From: Trebouxia sp. TZW2008
Taxonomy: Eukaryota; Chlorophyta; Trebouxiophyceae; Trebouxiales; Trebouxiaceae
Direction of reading: 5' to 3'
DNA length: 64,000 bases
Assembly (NCBI GenBank): GCA_002118135.1
Contig: BDIU01000124.1
Coordinates: 1 to 64,000, forward strand
The position numbers and the translations under genes were made by a program. Each line of letters begins with the position of its first letter. The first letter of the stretch is position 1. Shown piece by piece: positions 22,301 through 33,590 of the stretch. The notes beneath the pieces are model-generated. The model made no database searches, was not told the DNA's origin, and saw only the letters and a program-made list of their open reading frames with translations.

Positions 22301-24277
22301 GTAACAAGCACATCTTGCTGCTGGGCTCACTTGCAAAAGGAACAAGGCATTTAGCTCACATTGGATGCAGAAATCAGGTCCCTGTTGTCAATCTTGACTT
22401 CAATGCATTGACTGATGCTGACCTGTGCAGGAAGCTGCAGTGCGTCCTGCGGCGTTGCAACTGTAGGTTGCTGATCACTGTGTGGTTGCTGATCCTCTGA
22501 ATGCAATTGTGCATCCTGGCTGGAGGGCGCTGTCAGAGAAAGGGGACCGTTTGAGTAAGAGCCGCCTGTACACCACAGGTAGTCAGCCTTGAGATGCAAA
22601 CAGTAGCTGGCTTGTGAGCCAAAACACAAGTCAATACCAGTGGAAATGAAGGTTTCCCAGACATGAAAACAAATTATCTGAAATCCGCAGACATCAGGGC
22701 TACTGCCTCAGATGAGGGCAGCAACATTGCATGCATTCAGGAGGTGCTGCAAAAAGCACTACATGTGTTTCAGTTTTTGCATGAAGTAGCAGCATACAGT
22801 GCCCAAATTATGGCTTAAGGCTTCAGCAATCTGCAGCTCGACTCCATTTGCAAATGTTGCTTGCAGGCATGCTGCACATGATTGACAGCCAAGCTGAAAG
22901 TTTGCACAGATGTTGGCCAGTACCATCAAAAAAGACAAGGCCTGCCTCTTGTGAGTTGAGCGTCTCAGCGTCCCAATCTGAGCCATCACCAGCTATTTGT
23001 TCCTCCACTAGTGCCAGCTCTGCTTGTGTCTCGCCCCTTGCAGTACGCCTGCAATGTACATGTGCCACTCTGCTCTCAGACTACCCTGACACACAGGACA
23101 GACTCGGCAAGAATGCTGAGCACATGACCTGAGGACAGACCGCCAGCTGCAAATGCTGTTGCAGACACAAGTAAGGTGCATGCTGTGAACAGCATGCAAT
23201 CTAGCACGGGGCGTCATGCAAACAAATACTGTGCTGCAGTTGTGATGCTTACACTAGACACCTATGCTGCAAACAAGGGCTGGCACATAAGCAAAACATT
23301 TGTTCCACGTACATTTGCACAGATCAATTCAGCACTGGCCAGTTGCGTGCAATGTGTCACACCCAATACATACAGCATTTGTGCGGCAGGGCAAATATCA
23401 AATGTGAACCCGTACGTACCGTGTTACGCTGTCCAGAGGTCCATCACAAACACGCTCCTCAGTGACTTGTGTATGCATGTCCAAAATAGGCTTGTTGTCT
23501 TTTGTTAGGGCCAAAACCTCAGCTTTGCCTGCATTCATCGCCATGCACCTGGTTTGGCCGCCAGCCTAAGCTTTACATCAGATTTGGTAAAGTAGTGAGT
23601 TGGCACGGCAGCAAATCCCCATGCAGTGATGCATTGCAATGGTTTCATGCGTCAGCAATTCTTGAGTCAGATTCGAAAAGCATTGACAGCTGTGGCAACA
23701 TGACTATGTGATACGCTTGAGCTTTGTTGCACGTGTCATGCTTGATGTGCGATCATGTTGAAATTACTTCATGATCAGTCAGCATTGAGCGTTACCTGTG
23801 CTCGGATGAAAGGCAGCTGTTTGGCCAAGCCAGATGCCATTAGTCACTCCACAAAATGTTGACCACCAAGGGTTAGCAGCTTGCTCCAGCTTGGCAAGCT
23901 GTGCCTCAACTCGGACCTTCATGGGAAGAGTCAGGATTGCATCTGCAGCTGAAAGCTTGGAAGACGAGGGTCTTTGTTGTGATGACTTTTGTCGGGCGGA
24001 GTCAGTTTGCCGGCCCTTGCTTTGTCTGTTTCGGCCTTTGGTGTTGCCTTTGCCTTTACTTTTGCTTGCCTGTTTTTGCGCGCAGCGCACCGCAACTCTA
24101 GGTAAGCAGGCCGGTAGTCTGCATTGCTTTGCAACACCTGCGACACAAACGCCCGACGGGCTATCTCGACCGCATGTGCTCAACAGACGTCACGTAATGG
24201 ACAGTGAACTCACCGAAGCGCGAGGCGTCACGCAGTGCGACGTTCTGAGAGACATGTAAACTCGTGCTCAATAGCAT
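19377..24277 (-). CDS. Predicted plastid protein, DUF3598-like
   Basis: Eleven exons join in frame to 661 residues: 24214-24277, 23796-24137, 23420-23528, 22924-23048, 22423-22565, 21857-22076, 21380-21598, 20808-21003, 20388-20590, 19888-20051, 19377-19577. The start at 24277 (MLLSTSLHVSQNV) is the choice that keeps exon 1 in phase. The first 80 residues are Ser/Arg/Lys/Gln-rich and low in acid, like a chloroplast transit peptide. The mature part begins NPWWSTFCGVTNGIWLGQ, has FFDGGSYSNGP and RCRLTLAVTG, and ends GALWLPGNTVLELQMLPM and SWLVRPGMMISMQREYDARG. This resembles the calycin-like DUF3598 proteins of cyanobacteria and plastids, whose function I do not know. Low-complexity Ser/Ala/Gln inserts lie in exons 5, 7 and 8. 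One intron (21004-21379) uses a GC donor. It is head to head with Dus1. The family is tentative; the gene is solid. Confidence 0.75.
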
Positions 24278-24676
24278 GCCCGTATGCAAGCTTGTTGACT
24301 GCTGCAGGGATCTGCAAGTACTTCTGATGATCAATTTCTACCAGATGGAAGCGAATAATGCGGTGCGCTACTCTTACTGGATTGCTTTGCGCACAACGGC
24401 ATGACTTTGCCTGCAGTTCGATGAGTCATATCAATGCATGTGCACCGCAGCATGCGGTTCACGAGCCTAAAGCCAGGCGCTTGCAGGTCAAGCTAAGCGC
24501 TGCAGCTGCGTGTAGCATACAATCTGCTCGCTTCAATCAGCGAGGGCGGTACCGCGTAGTCGTCACACTAAACTTCAGGACTGCACTGCAACCCTCCAGA
24601 GGCTGCTGAGGTTGAGGCGAGAAACGGCGAGAACAGCGCGCTGAGCAATTCTGCCATAAATAGCTATGATCGAGGC
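24278..24676. promoter_or_regulatory. Shared divergent promoter region, DUF3598-like / Dus1
   Basis: A 399-base gap between two start codons pointing apart. It is visibly richer in CpG than the introns on both sides (for example GAGGGCGGTACCGCG near 24541), like a small CpG island. No TATA box can be placed with confidence. Confidence 0.55.
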
Positions 24677-27600
24677 ATGATCAAGACCGCTAGCCTTGTG
24701 AACTGTGTTGAGGCCGCACCTCGCTGGACACCTTTGCTACATACACGTCTCGGCAGCCTTCACCGTTACAGCGCCCGCTCACTCTCGCAGCCCGTCAGCA
24801 TCCGTCAAGCCTTCAGCAGGGGCAATTGCAGACTTCTCGCAAGTGAAGCCGTACAGGAAGCTCAGAGCTCGTCTGCTGTACAAGAGATGACTGTGCCAGC
24901 TGCTGATCTGCATGCACAGCAGGCCTGGGAGTTCTGGAGGAGACTGGGCTCTCCCAGATACCATGTTGCCCCTATGGTTGATCAGGTCAGTAATTGCTGT
25001 CTTCTGCTCATTGCATCTAACGCATGTGTCAGAGCTGACTGCAGCTGACGTTGCTCTTTGACACAAGTGTCTTCCAAGCTTACCTTGGCTATGCAGTCTG
25101 AGCTAGCTTTCAGGCAGCTCTGCTTCAGATATGGGGCAACTGCAGCCTACACACCGATGCTCCACAGCAGACTGTTCCTTGAAGATCAAAAGTACAGGGC
25201 AGAGCATTTCACCACTTGCCCTCAGGACAGGTGAAAGATTTTCCACCCATCTCAATGATGCAACTGACTTTCCTTTGCTGACAATGCACTGCAGCGTGGT
25301 CACACAGCACTTCACTCTATGCTGCTCCTGCTGCAGGCCGCTATTTGTGCAGTTCTGTGCAAACAACCCTTCTACTTTGTTGCAAGCAGCAAGGCTAGTT
25401 CAGGACCACTGCGATGCCGTGGACATAAATTTGGGCTGCCCGCAGCGCATAGCCAGAAAAGGCAAATATGGCGCTTTCCTGATGGAAAACATGGACCTCA
25501 TTGAGTCTCTTGTAACCACACTGGCTCAGGTAGATCTCATACATCTCATTAGCCCCAGCCTGCAGTGCGTTGTCAATGAAGACGCTTCATGGTGGAGACA
25601 TCCATGTCACGTCACACATGTCTATGGTGTGCTTGAGGCCTGCACTGTCAATGCAACATCTGGTCCTGATGCAGCTTGCCCAGCTAGTACGGCAGCAAAG
25701 TTGCAGAATGCCTGCTGAAGTGACACTGACATAAGTTTGTTTGAGTACGTTGATAGTTGCTGTCAATCAGCCTTTTGTCATGCAGGGCCTTACTGTACCT
25801 GTGTCATGCAGGGCCTTACTGTACCTGTGACTTGCAAGATCAGGGTGTTCCCAGATCTGGAAAGGACACTGGCATATGCACGCATGCTAGAAAGGGCAGG
25901 CTGCTCTGTGCTGGCAGTGCATGGCCGCACCAGAGAGCAGAAAACTGCCAAAGCTGTGAGAGCCAACTGGGACATAATCAAGGTGCAATGCCATACCATT
26001 ATGCACATTAGACGCTGACTGCAGTGTGGTCTACACTATGCAAGCTGTGTGCTCATTGTGAAACCCTTGATTCCTGCTACAGTCTGGTATCATGCTGCTG
26101 CGGTGCAGACCTGCTGCCTCACAGTCAGGATGATACAATGCTGAAAGGCTGCGTCTTGCTTCTCTCTGGGTGCTTGCTGACAACTTTTCATAACACTCCT
26201 TTGACCTTGCTTTGTACCATGCCGCCAGTGCTGCAATGTCAGGGCATGCTGAGTTCTTAAAGTTAGGTTGCATAAGTGCCGGTGCAACGAGGCGTGTGTA
26301 TATGCTTGCAGGCTGTAAGGGAAGCTGTCAGCATCCCAGTGCTGGCAAATGGCAACATCCGCAACCTGCAGGATGTGCACGACTGCATTGCCTACACTGG
26401 AGCTGAAGGGGTCATGTCAGCAGAGTCTCTGCTTGAGGACCCTGCTCTGTTCTGGCCCAAGCGTCTGCAAGCTGAAGGTGAAACATGTGCAATAACCTGC
26501 ATGCAGAAACGGCACTAGAAGATGATGCCGTTGAAACTGTTGCACTGTCTTCAGGTATTGACTGCGGACTGCTTTTCAAATCCCAAAAGCTGTTTAAGAC
26601 TATCTTCCAGGGCGCTTGTGTGCCTGACATCTGCATAGCGTATCTTGCTGTACACATAAAAGTGATTGCAGCATTGCTCAGCTGACTTCAACAAAACTTT
26701 TGCTATGCTGATTTCAGAGCGCATATGCCTGTTTGCTCAGCACATCTGGCAGCCAGTGTGAGCACTTGCAACTAACCAAGCAATGCACTGGACACTGCCT
26801 GCCTTGTCTTGAGCAGCCTGTGCATCAGCTTTTGTCGCTTAACAACTCCTTGCTAGCTCCTCAGAAGGCACAAATGTGCTAATCGCAAAGGCAGCATATA
26901 CACCACATCAGCCCGGCACAAAGCATTGCAAGCATGCGTGTGAGTAACTGTCATGAGCATGGCTGTGCAGGTGCATATATGCCTGTAGAGGGAGTGAGGC
27001 TGCTGAAGGAATATCTGGAATTGGCAGAGCAGTATCCGACTCCCATGAGAATGATCCGTGGGCATACTTTCAGCCTTATAGGTCAGTCACGCCATGTCCT
27101 GCGTGTGGAGACAATGGCCAAGCTGCATTCAACTACACAAACCTCTTGTTGCCAAAGTCTTATCTGATAAGTCTCAAATGCCAGCATTCACGACCTGCAG
27201 ATTCGCGACTGGACATGTGACTTGAAATTCCTTCACCTATGTCATGCGCGTTGAGACACATAAAAGTTTGAGCTGATGTTGTGGTCAAGGGCTGACAGCA
27301 TTGTTTTGCACAGGGCCTTGGCTCTCGGAATTCACAGACCTCAGAGACAAGATCAATGCCTTGAAGCTTGACATACCTGTCATCAGGGAAGTCATAGCAG
27401 AGCTGGATGTGAGGATACCAGAGACAGGTCGCAGCCACCCTGTAGCCAAGATATCTGAGCGGGCCATAGCTAGAATGGAGAGGGAAGCTGCCCTGGCAGG
27501 TAGTTCGTTTTTCAGAGCATGTTTTGATCATTTCTGGCTGAGTTGTGCTCAGCAAATGAGGCTTTGTTCTTCCAGCCCTGATAGACTTGGCATGCTTGCG

Positions 27601-28006
27601 CAATGTATTCTGGCCCTGAGAACAACAGTACAAGGGATGTGGTTTGGACCAAGGCTCAGTCAGCATGATTGATGTTGAGCGTGCTTGCACATGCAAAACA
27701 CTCCTCAGATTTTGCTAAGCAGAAGTGTCCAATCTAGCCTGTTTTGCTCTGATGAGGCCAGCTGGTATATGGCAAATTTCGCTTAGGGTGTAGCATGCAT
27801 GATTGCCATCATGCACTGCAATCAGCGCAGCAATCGAGGCCTGCAAAGGATTGTTCAGGACTTTGGTCCATGCTGCAGGTGCTGTAGCAGAACAGAATCG
27901 AGAGGATGCTGCACTGGCAGCCTTGTCGACTGATGACATCAAGAAAGCGAAGAAGCCTTCAGGCTTTGCACAGTTTGATAGGGATGTGCAGGAGCTCGCC
28001 GCTTAG
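24677..28006 (+). CDS. DUS1: tRNA-dihydrouridine synthase 1 (Dus1-type)
   Basis: Reduces uridines in the D-loop of tRNA (positions 16/17 in the Dus1 family) with FMN and NAD(P)H. Eight exons give 465 residues: 24677-24985, 25097-25230, 25337-25529, 25812-25982, 26312-26477, 26971-27081, 27314-27499, 27879-28006. The FMN-binding TIM barrel begins at VAPMVDQ (about residue 98). Catalytic Cys is in [14 protein letters not shown], followed by [16 protein letters not shown] (about 240) and [14 protein letters not shown]-terminal helical region carries [16 protein letters not shown]. The Ser/Arg-rich first 60 residues suggest organelle targeting. The exon 4 acceptor lies in a 26-base tandem duplication; only the second copy keeps the frame. 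For the last exon an alternative in-phase acceptor at 27830 would add about 17 residues. Confidence 0.93.
25778..25829 (+). repeat. 26-bp tandem duplication over a splice acceptor of Dus1
   Basis: The unit TCATGCAGGGCCTTACTGTA plus CCTGTG occurs at 25778 and identically at 25804. Each copy holds an acceptor (TGCAG) and the first bases of exon 4. The period is not a multiple of three: using the first acceptor reads into a stop codon soon after, using the second continues the conserved protein. Confidence 0.95.
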
Positions 28007-28508
28007 GACTAAGCAAGCTCTTAAGATATGTTGATGCTGTAGCTCACACAGCACGTCTGAGACCTTTCGCCGCATACAAGGCAGTCAGACAAGCTGCAGC
28101 GCAGGGTGTTACAAGATGCAATCGTGCATCACATCTCAGGATTCTCCTTGCAATAGTTCAAGTTACCCCTCCATAAACTGGGTTGGAGGTCAAGCTATTT
28201 GTCAGGCGGTCTTTTAGGTCATGATGGGGTTGCACAATTGGCAGGTTTTGGTCAAATCAACGACTCAGCAGATTGCCGAGGTCGTTGCGCGTAGCTGGCT
28301 GAACTTTAGGGGCACTCTTGCACGTACAGTACTGTAGACACAGAGTGTTCAGTCTCCGATACACCTGCAGCTCCGCTTTGGCCTGAAGTGACGATTCCCA
28401 CCTGGTAGACCTTGGTCGACCACTCCGACTGCGGGGTACGAAGTCTATGGAGGTGTCTCACCCCTACGTTTGTCTGCCATCGTTTCGAGCTGCGTCTTTT
28501 CGTTAGCA
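28007..28508. promoter_or_regulatory. Dus1 3' region and CpG-richer upstream region
   Basis: The first part is the Dus1 3' flank. From about 28,200 to 28,508 CpG becomes frequent (GGTCGTTGCGCG near 28280), like the other gene starts in the window, just before the small ORF at 28509. Confidence 0.4.
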
Positions 28509-28664
28509 ATGGCGTCCAGCAGTGCACCTGGCAGTAAGCTGGCTGAGCTGAAAGAAGAGCTACAAGGCTTGGAGGATCAAAAAGCTGCAGAACTGAGGAA
28601 AATAAAAGGAACTCGAGATCATGAATTGCTGGTGGAGCTGAACAAGGACTTGGATCGAGTTTAG
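28509..28664 (+). CDS. Small charged helical protein, hypothetical
   Basis: A 51-residue ORF starting ATGGCG in a reasonable start context, with a CpG-rich upstream region. The sequence (MASSSAPGSKLAELKEELQ and onward) is dominated by Leu, Glu and Lys in heptad-like spacing, so a coiled coil is likely. I do not recognise the family. It could be a complete microprotein or the first exon of a gene whose later exons I could not find; no good donor follows. Confidence 0.4.
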   Translation: MASSSAPGSKLAELKEELQGLEDQKAAELRKIKGTRDHELLVELNKDLDRV

Positions 28665-30743
28665 GCCGCGATCACAGCCCTGTCCTCCGGTGGGCTTCAC
28701 TGTTCTGTCTCAGCTTCTGCCACACACTCCTCCTTGGTATACTCTGGCCATACGTAAGGTCATTAAGCTGGTTTGCGTTACAAATCTGTGTAAATTCAGC
28801 CCATAGGAAATATCTCATGGCTGCAATGCATCCGCATGTTCAAGCAGGAGCACATTTCGGAAAGCTGACTACTGCCTGATCTGTTTGCTTGTGTATAACT
28901 CTGTGTAGTGCTGAGCAGGGTGCATGCTCCTTATTGTTGGCTGGGGCCTTATAACCTCATGCACAGACCTTCCTTGTTTGTGCTGTGATATGGTCTGGCG
29001 AATTGAGTACAGCTCGAGGATAGTCTTTGAGCAAGATCTGCACACTCAAGTGCGCTGCATACCTGATTGGTCACAAGACCAATGATAATGATTGCAGGTG
29101 GAGGACAGTTGATACAGCAGGTCCATGGTGAGGGTTTCACTACTATTCAATCTATTAAAAGTAAGTTGCTTTTGTAACAACTTGAGTTCTCTCAGTTTGT
29201 CAAGGTTTGTTCTTGGAATAGGCCATCAACTTATTACATGGTTGTGTGCAGACATAAAAAGGAATTGGTGCTTACTTTGGACTATGCCTGTCGCTTAAGC
29301 ACAGAAAAGCCGATGATCTGTCATATGCAGGTCTGTCTTTCAAGCAGCATGCTTGGGTTGCCACAGGTATCATGTATCCTGCATAGCTTCCTTAGTGATT
29401 TTCACACCTGAATGATTGTCCTGCAGAACTTTGTGCAAGTATGAATCCCAACTATGGCTGCTGCTACCTGGGACCTTCTTGCGTTTGCTACCTGAAAGCC
29501 TTGCATTAGGCACTGCTGTAGCTGGTGATGCTTCAGCCATCAGATCTCAGCAAGGACAATTGTGTGCAAAGGTTTGCTTGTAGTTGACAGCACTTCAAGC
29601 TGGCTTTTCAATTTTGCAGCCTACAGAGCTGTTATACTAAGCTTGTGACCTATTGTGACTGCAGGCTTCCAGAGTGCTCTGCTGTCTGCAAGATGACGCT
29701 TGAGCTGGTGGCAGAGTTCACTTCCTTATGCATTATGCACAATGCGTAACATGAAGTGCACCCAAAGAACCTGAAGAACTTTTTGCGACATTCTTAAGTC
29801 AGCCCCGAGAGGAGGGTGGCCGACAAGAAGTCAGTTGCAATGCGACCCATAGCTGACAAAAACGTAACTGAAGGTTCGAGTTGAGACGAGCTCGGAACGC
29901 TTCTGCTTGCCAATTCAGTCGCTTAAGTGGATTCTAAATTGACTTTCGCACATTTTGACCTCTAGGAAATTTGCTTTGACCTCCAATCCACAAGACCCTG
30001 CAATGTGACATTAAGACAGCTGGCGATAGCATGAGGTTGTCAATCGATGCAGCCTGCCTGCCTGCTATCATGCACTTTCGAGGACATCATGTCCTGGCGT
30101 TTCGTAGCAGTGTCGTGCCTTGTGTATTGAGAATTCAGATGCTCATCTAAGCCATTGCGCTCTGCTTATGGTCTTGATGATAGTGCAGTGGCACCTAGAC
30201 TTGCTGGGACGATCTGTAAAGCCTGGCAGATATCACGTATGCTGGCCAGTTCTGTTGACAGCCTTTGCAGCATATCATTGTCTCACATATGTCAGGAACA
30301 GGTGCAGGGCACCTGATACGTGACCATCGTCCAAACGCCTATTGCCGCCTTTGTTGTCACCAGCTTCAAGAAGGTCCTCTAGGAAGCCTGCTGCCGCTGG
30401 GTGCTGTGTCAGCTATGTCAAAGTTCTGACAAGGACCAAGGAGCACATGCATTTCTGTGGCCAGTCTGGACTGCTGCTATCTTGACTCCAAGCAGTTGTT
30501 CGAAGCTGAGGGTCTGCACATCATGCTGCTGCTGCATCCAGATCCAACATCGGCAAGGAGGCACCTTGCACCTGCCAATCAGGCAACATCTGCTAAGTGC
30601 AAACTCAACATGTCTCAGCCGTTTGTGCCAGCATTGTAACAGGCAAGCAGAACACCACTCAGCACCACATGCATATGGCTACTTGCTGGCTCAGTTGAGT
30701 AGTCAAACAATTGGTATCCGCAAGTGAGACTAGCTGAACTCAC
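28665..30743. other. Intergenic stretch, no gene recognised
   Basis: No conserved motif on either strand. A CpG-richer patch at about 29,800-29,960 looks like the gene-start regions elsewhere, so an unrecognised gene or non-coding transcript could begin there. The last coding residues and the 3' end of DDRGK1 also fall in the right part. Confidence 0.45.
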
Positions 30744-32944
30744 CGTTGTTGCCTTAGCCTCTAGGTCAATGAACATGTTGCTTTTGGCTGCAAGCTCGCC
30801 TATAGCTATCCTGCCACGCTTCTTGATGTACTCTGCCACAGCTTCCATTTCTTCTTTTGATATGTAAATGTACTGCACACCACAGAAGACATTTTGTACA
30901 GCACACATAGAGCACACCTCGTTTGCAAATTGCATTCTGAACACATCCCAGAACCTCCTGCACTCTGTTTTGTGTCAAGTTGTTGTTGCTGGTCCAAAAG
31001 GCTCGGAGAAATTATGCATGCACACAGGCAGAAATTGCAAATTCATGCAACATTATACCTTTCCTCTGTCGTCCATGACCCCAGACACATGACCCATCTT
31101 TTCCAAGCTCTGTACCCTCGTGATTGCATCCTGCATCAGCAATAGCTCCTGATTTCACTATATAGAATGCTATACGCACAAGCCCTTCGTTTTGAACAGC
31201 CAGAAGATGATGCAGCACTCACGCTAAGCCTGTTTGACATGCTCAGTGGGGTCATATTGAGCTAAGACACCTGCAAAATTCAAGCTGAACGCAAAAGAAA
31301 CACAGAGGCATTTAACAACGTGCAATTTGAGCCAATTTGATTTACTCAGCTATGGCTTGAGGTATTTTGCCAGCATGTGCAAGACATGCTTTTCAACAAA
31401 TACCGACAGCAGCAGAGTACATCACACAACATACCTGCACTCTCAGACCAAATTCAGCAGCCAACTCTTCCAGTGCCACTGTCTTGCGTTCCTTGATAAA
31501 ATCCACAAAGGCACCCATCATGCCCTGCACAACAAGAGGTATCTGTGCCAAATTGTCCATGGCCCAGTTGCAATAAGAATCAAGCAGCAAACCTACCACA
31601 GCTGCTTCCTCTGATTACGCCAGGTTTCAGGAAGCTCAGGTGATTATTTTCAAATGATTCAAAAAATTAATCGACAAGCTTGAGTGTGACAGACACCAGC
31701 CTTTTCAGCTACAAGATGTTCACAGCTAGCAGAGCATCAAGATCCCTAGGCATGCTGCCATTTTGAGCTTGCACTTCCTCGAACGACAAAAACAAAGTTC
31801 ATGTATTTGATCACTACACACCTGGCCTTCCTGTTGCTCATCTGCTTCTTGCCCCTGGTCTTCTACACTGATTTGCCCCATCCATTCTGCAGCCTCCGCA
31901 TCTTGCTTGGCCTGCCGCGCTGCTGCTGCCCTCGCCAGCTCAGCTTCCTGAGCAGCTTCTGCAGCTTCCCTCTCAGCATCCTTCTTCCTCCTTCGCTCCT
32001 CATATGCCTGAGGCAGATGGATAAAGCTAAACCACCAGAACAATCGTTATAGGCTAGCAAGCCAGATGAGTATTGCCAACAGTGAAATGTTATCCTGGTG
32101 CTTTAGTAACTTGCCAAATGCAAAACGTGGTGGGACGCGCGACCTAATGCTGATCAACCTGTCCTAATGGGCTCGTTCACACACTACAAATCTTCCCTCT
32201 TTGCAAGAAATGACAAAGCTTGTGCATAACGCAAAAGCATGCTGTTTGAATGACTAGAGCCTGTATAGCCAACTTTGCCACTACTGAATTGCACCTGAGG
32301 AATATGTCAAAGCATTGTTCAGAAGAGAAGCACTTACTGAGCGTGCTGTCACCCGGGCTTGAGGTACATGTTGCTGCTGCGGCTGCTGATTGGTCTCGTC
32401 CTGCGATATCAAATGGCACATGTTTGGGCGTGCTGCTTCAGCTGATGCTGGTAAGTGATTAAGCACAGCTTGCTGCTACAGCATTTCTGTATCTTACCGT
32501 GATCACAACCTGCTGCAGTGCACTTGCATTCATTACATCTGCTGCATGTGCAGAAATTCAAGCAAGCAGTACCTCAGACCCTGATGCATCCTCAGGAGCA
32601 CTGTCTTGTTCCTGCTGCTGCTGCTCTTCCTGTTGCTGGCGCTGAGCGGCTGCTGCTACCCTTTGTCTTCGACGTATGCCAGCCTGCACTCTGTTGACTG
32701 GGCGAGCCCTCTGAGCCTCCCTTTCTGGTGCCTGCAACGAAGCAGATGCTGATCAAGTCGAGATTCAGATGCTGCAACAACGCCAGACTACAGCAATGAA
32801 GCTGACCTGCCTTGCTGCAGGGGCGTCCGCGACCGCCTGCACCTGCTCACCCTTCTTCAGGGAGAACACCACGGCGACACCGGCAGCCACGAGTGTTAGA
32901 AGCAGTCCCAACAGCGCAAACATTGCGCTGCCGTCCAGCGCCAT
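30744..32944 (-). CDS. DDRGK1: DDRGK1/UFBP1, UFM1 ligase cofactor
   Basis: An ER-membrane scaffold that works with UFL1 to attach UFM1 to proteins, including ribosomes at the ER. Seven exons join in frame: 32807-32944, 32573-32731, 32338-32400, 31822-32007, 31435-31524, 31059-31130, 30744-30872 (279 residues). Residues about 9-29 (MFALLGLLLTLVAAGVAVVF) form the N-terminal membrane anchor. A long Gln/Arg/Glu/Ala-rich charged helix follows (EERRRKKDAEREAAEAA). The C-terminal winged-helix/PCI region has FVDFIKERKTVALEELAAEF and the name-giving VMDDRGK followed by YIYISKEEM. The frame at 30744 meets a good GTGAGT donor, so a short terminal exon probably lies further left; I could not place it. 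Without splicing the frame would run about 43 residues more. Head to head with Mpv17. Confidence 0.92.
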
Positions 32945-33590
32945 GTTGCAAAGCGCTTAGGCAAATGTCGCGTGACTGTGTTGCGAGTCAAAGCTGATCA
33001 CTAGCTTGACCTAACAAAGATGAACAACTCTCCGCCCTGTGAGCGCAGACAGCTGCCGGAGGTGATTTTTGCAAGCATTTGAGGCTGAAGCGTCCTCGAG
33101 TGCTAAGACAATCGTGACTTTGGCCCTGCCTAGAGCTGTAACAGGAAAGGAGTAGCAGCTTCAACAAAAGTCTGAGGTCAGCGGAGTTCACTTTGACCGG
33201 AATCAGTTGCCAGGATCGCACAGCTAGCAACGCTGGCTTCAGTGGTGTTGCTGCAAACTAGCGTCCAACAATCCGATGAAGCTGAGCAAGATCGCTAGGC
33301 GCTAGCGATCTCGGTCGCCACACGACGTAGAGTCGCATCGGTTCTCTTACACCCAAGCGGGCTCTGCTTTGCACGCCGCAAATTGGGACTTCCTGGTGAG
33401 AACGTATACGAAGCTGAACAACCTGAGGTGACAAATTTGGCGTTGTGCCGCTCGAAACCAGTTAATCGCTCAACCTGCTGTCTGGCCCCGATTTTGACGC
33501 TCGATGCCCCACCCATCAGCCGCTCTCATTGCAGGCGACCATCAATCCGTAATCAAAGGTTGCCATCCCCAAACCTGAATTGTCAATCAG
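32945..33590. promoter_or_regulatory. Shared divergent promoter region, DDRGK1 / Mpv17
   Basis: A 646-base gap between outward-facing starts, CpG-rich throughout compared with nearby introns. It contains the short inverted repeat GATCGCTAGGCGCTAGCGATC near 33290-33310. No core-promoter element can be placed firmly. Confidence 0.5.

Noticed and set aside
25785..25811. Upstream acceptor copy in Dus1 as the true exon 4 start
   Set aside because: It reads into a stop codon within about 15 codons; the downstream copy preserves the conserved TIM-barrel sequence.
27160..27696. 178-residue minus-strand frame
   Set aside because: It is antisense to Dus1 exon 7, whose own frame carries the conserved sequence.
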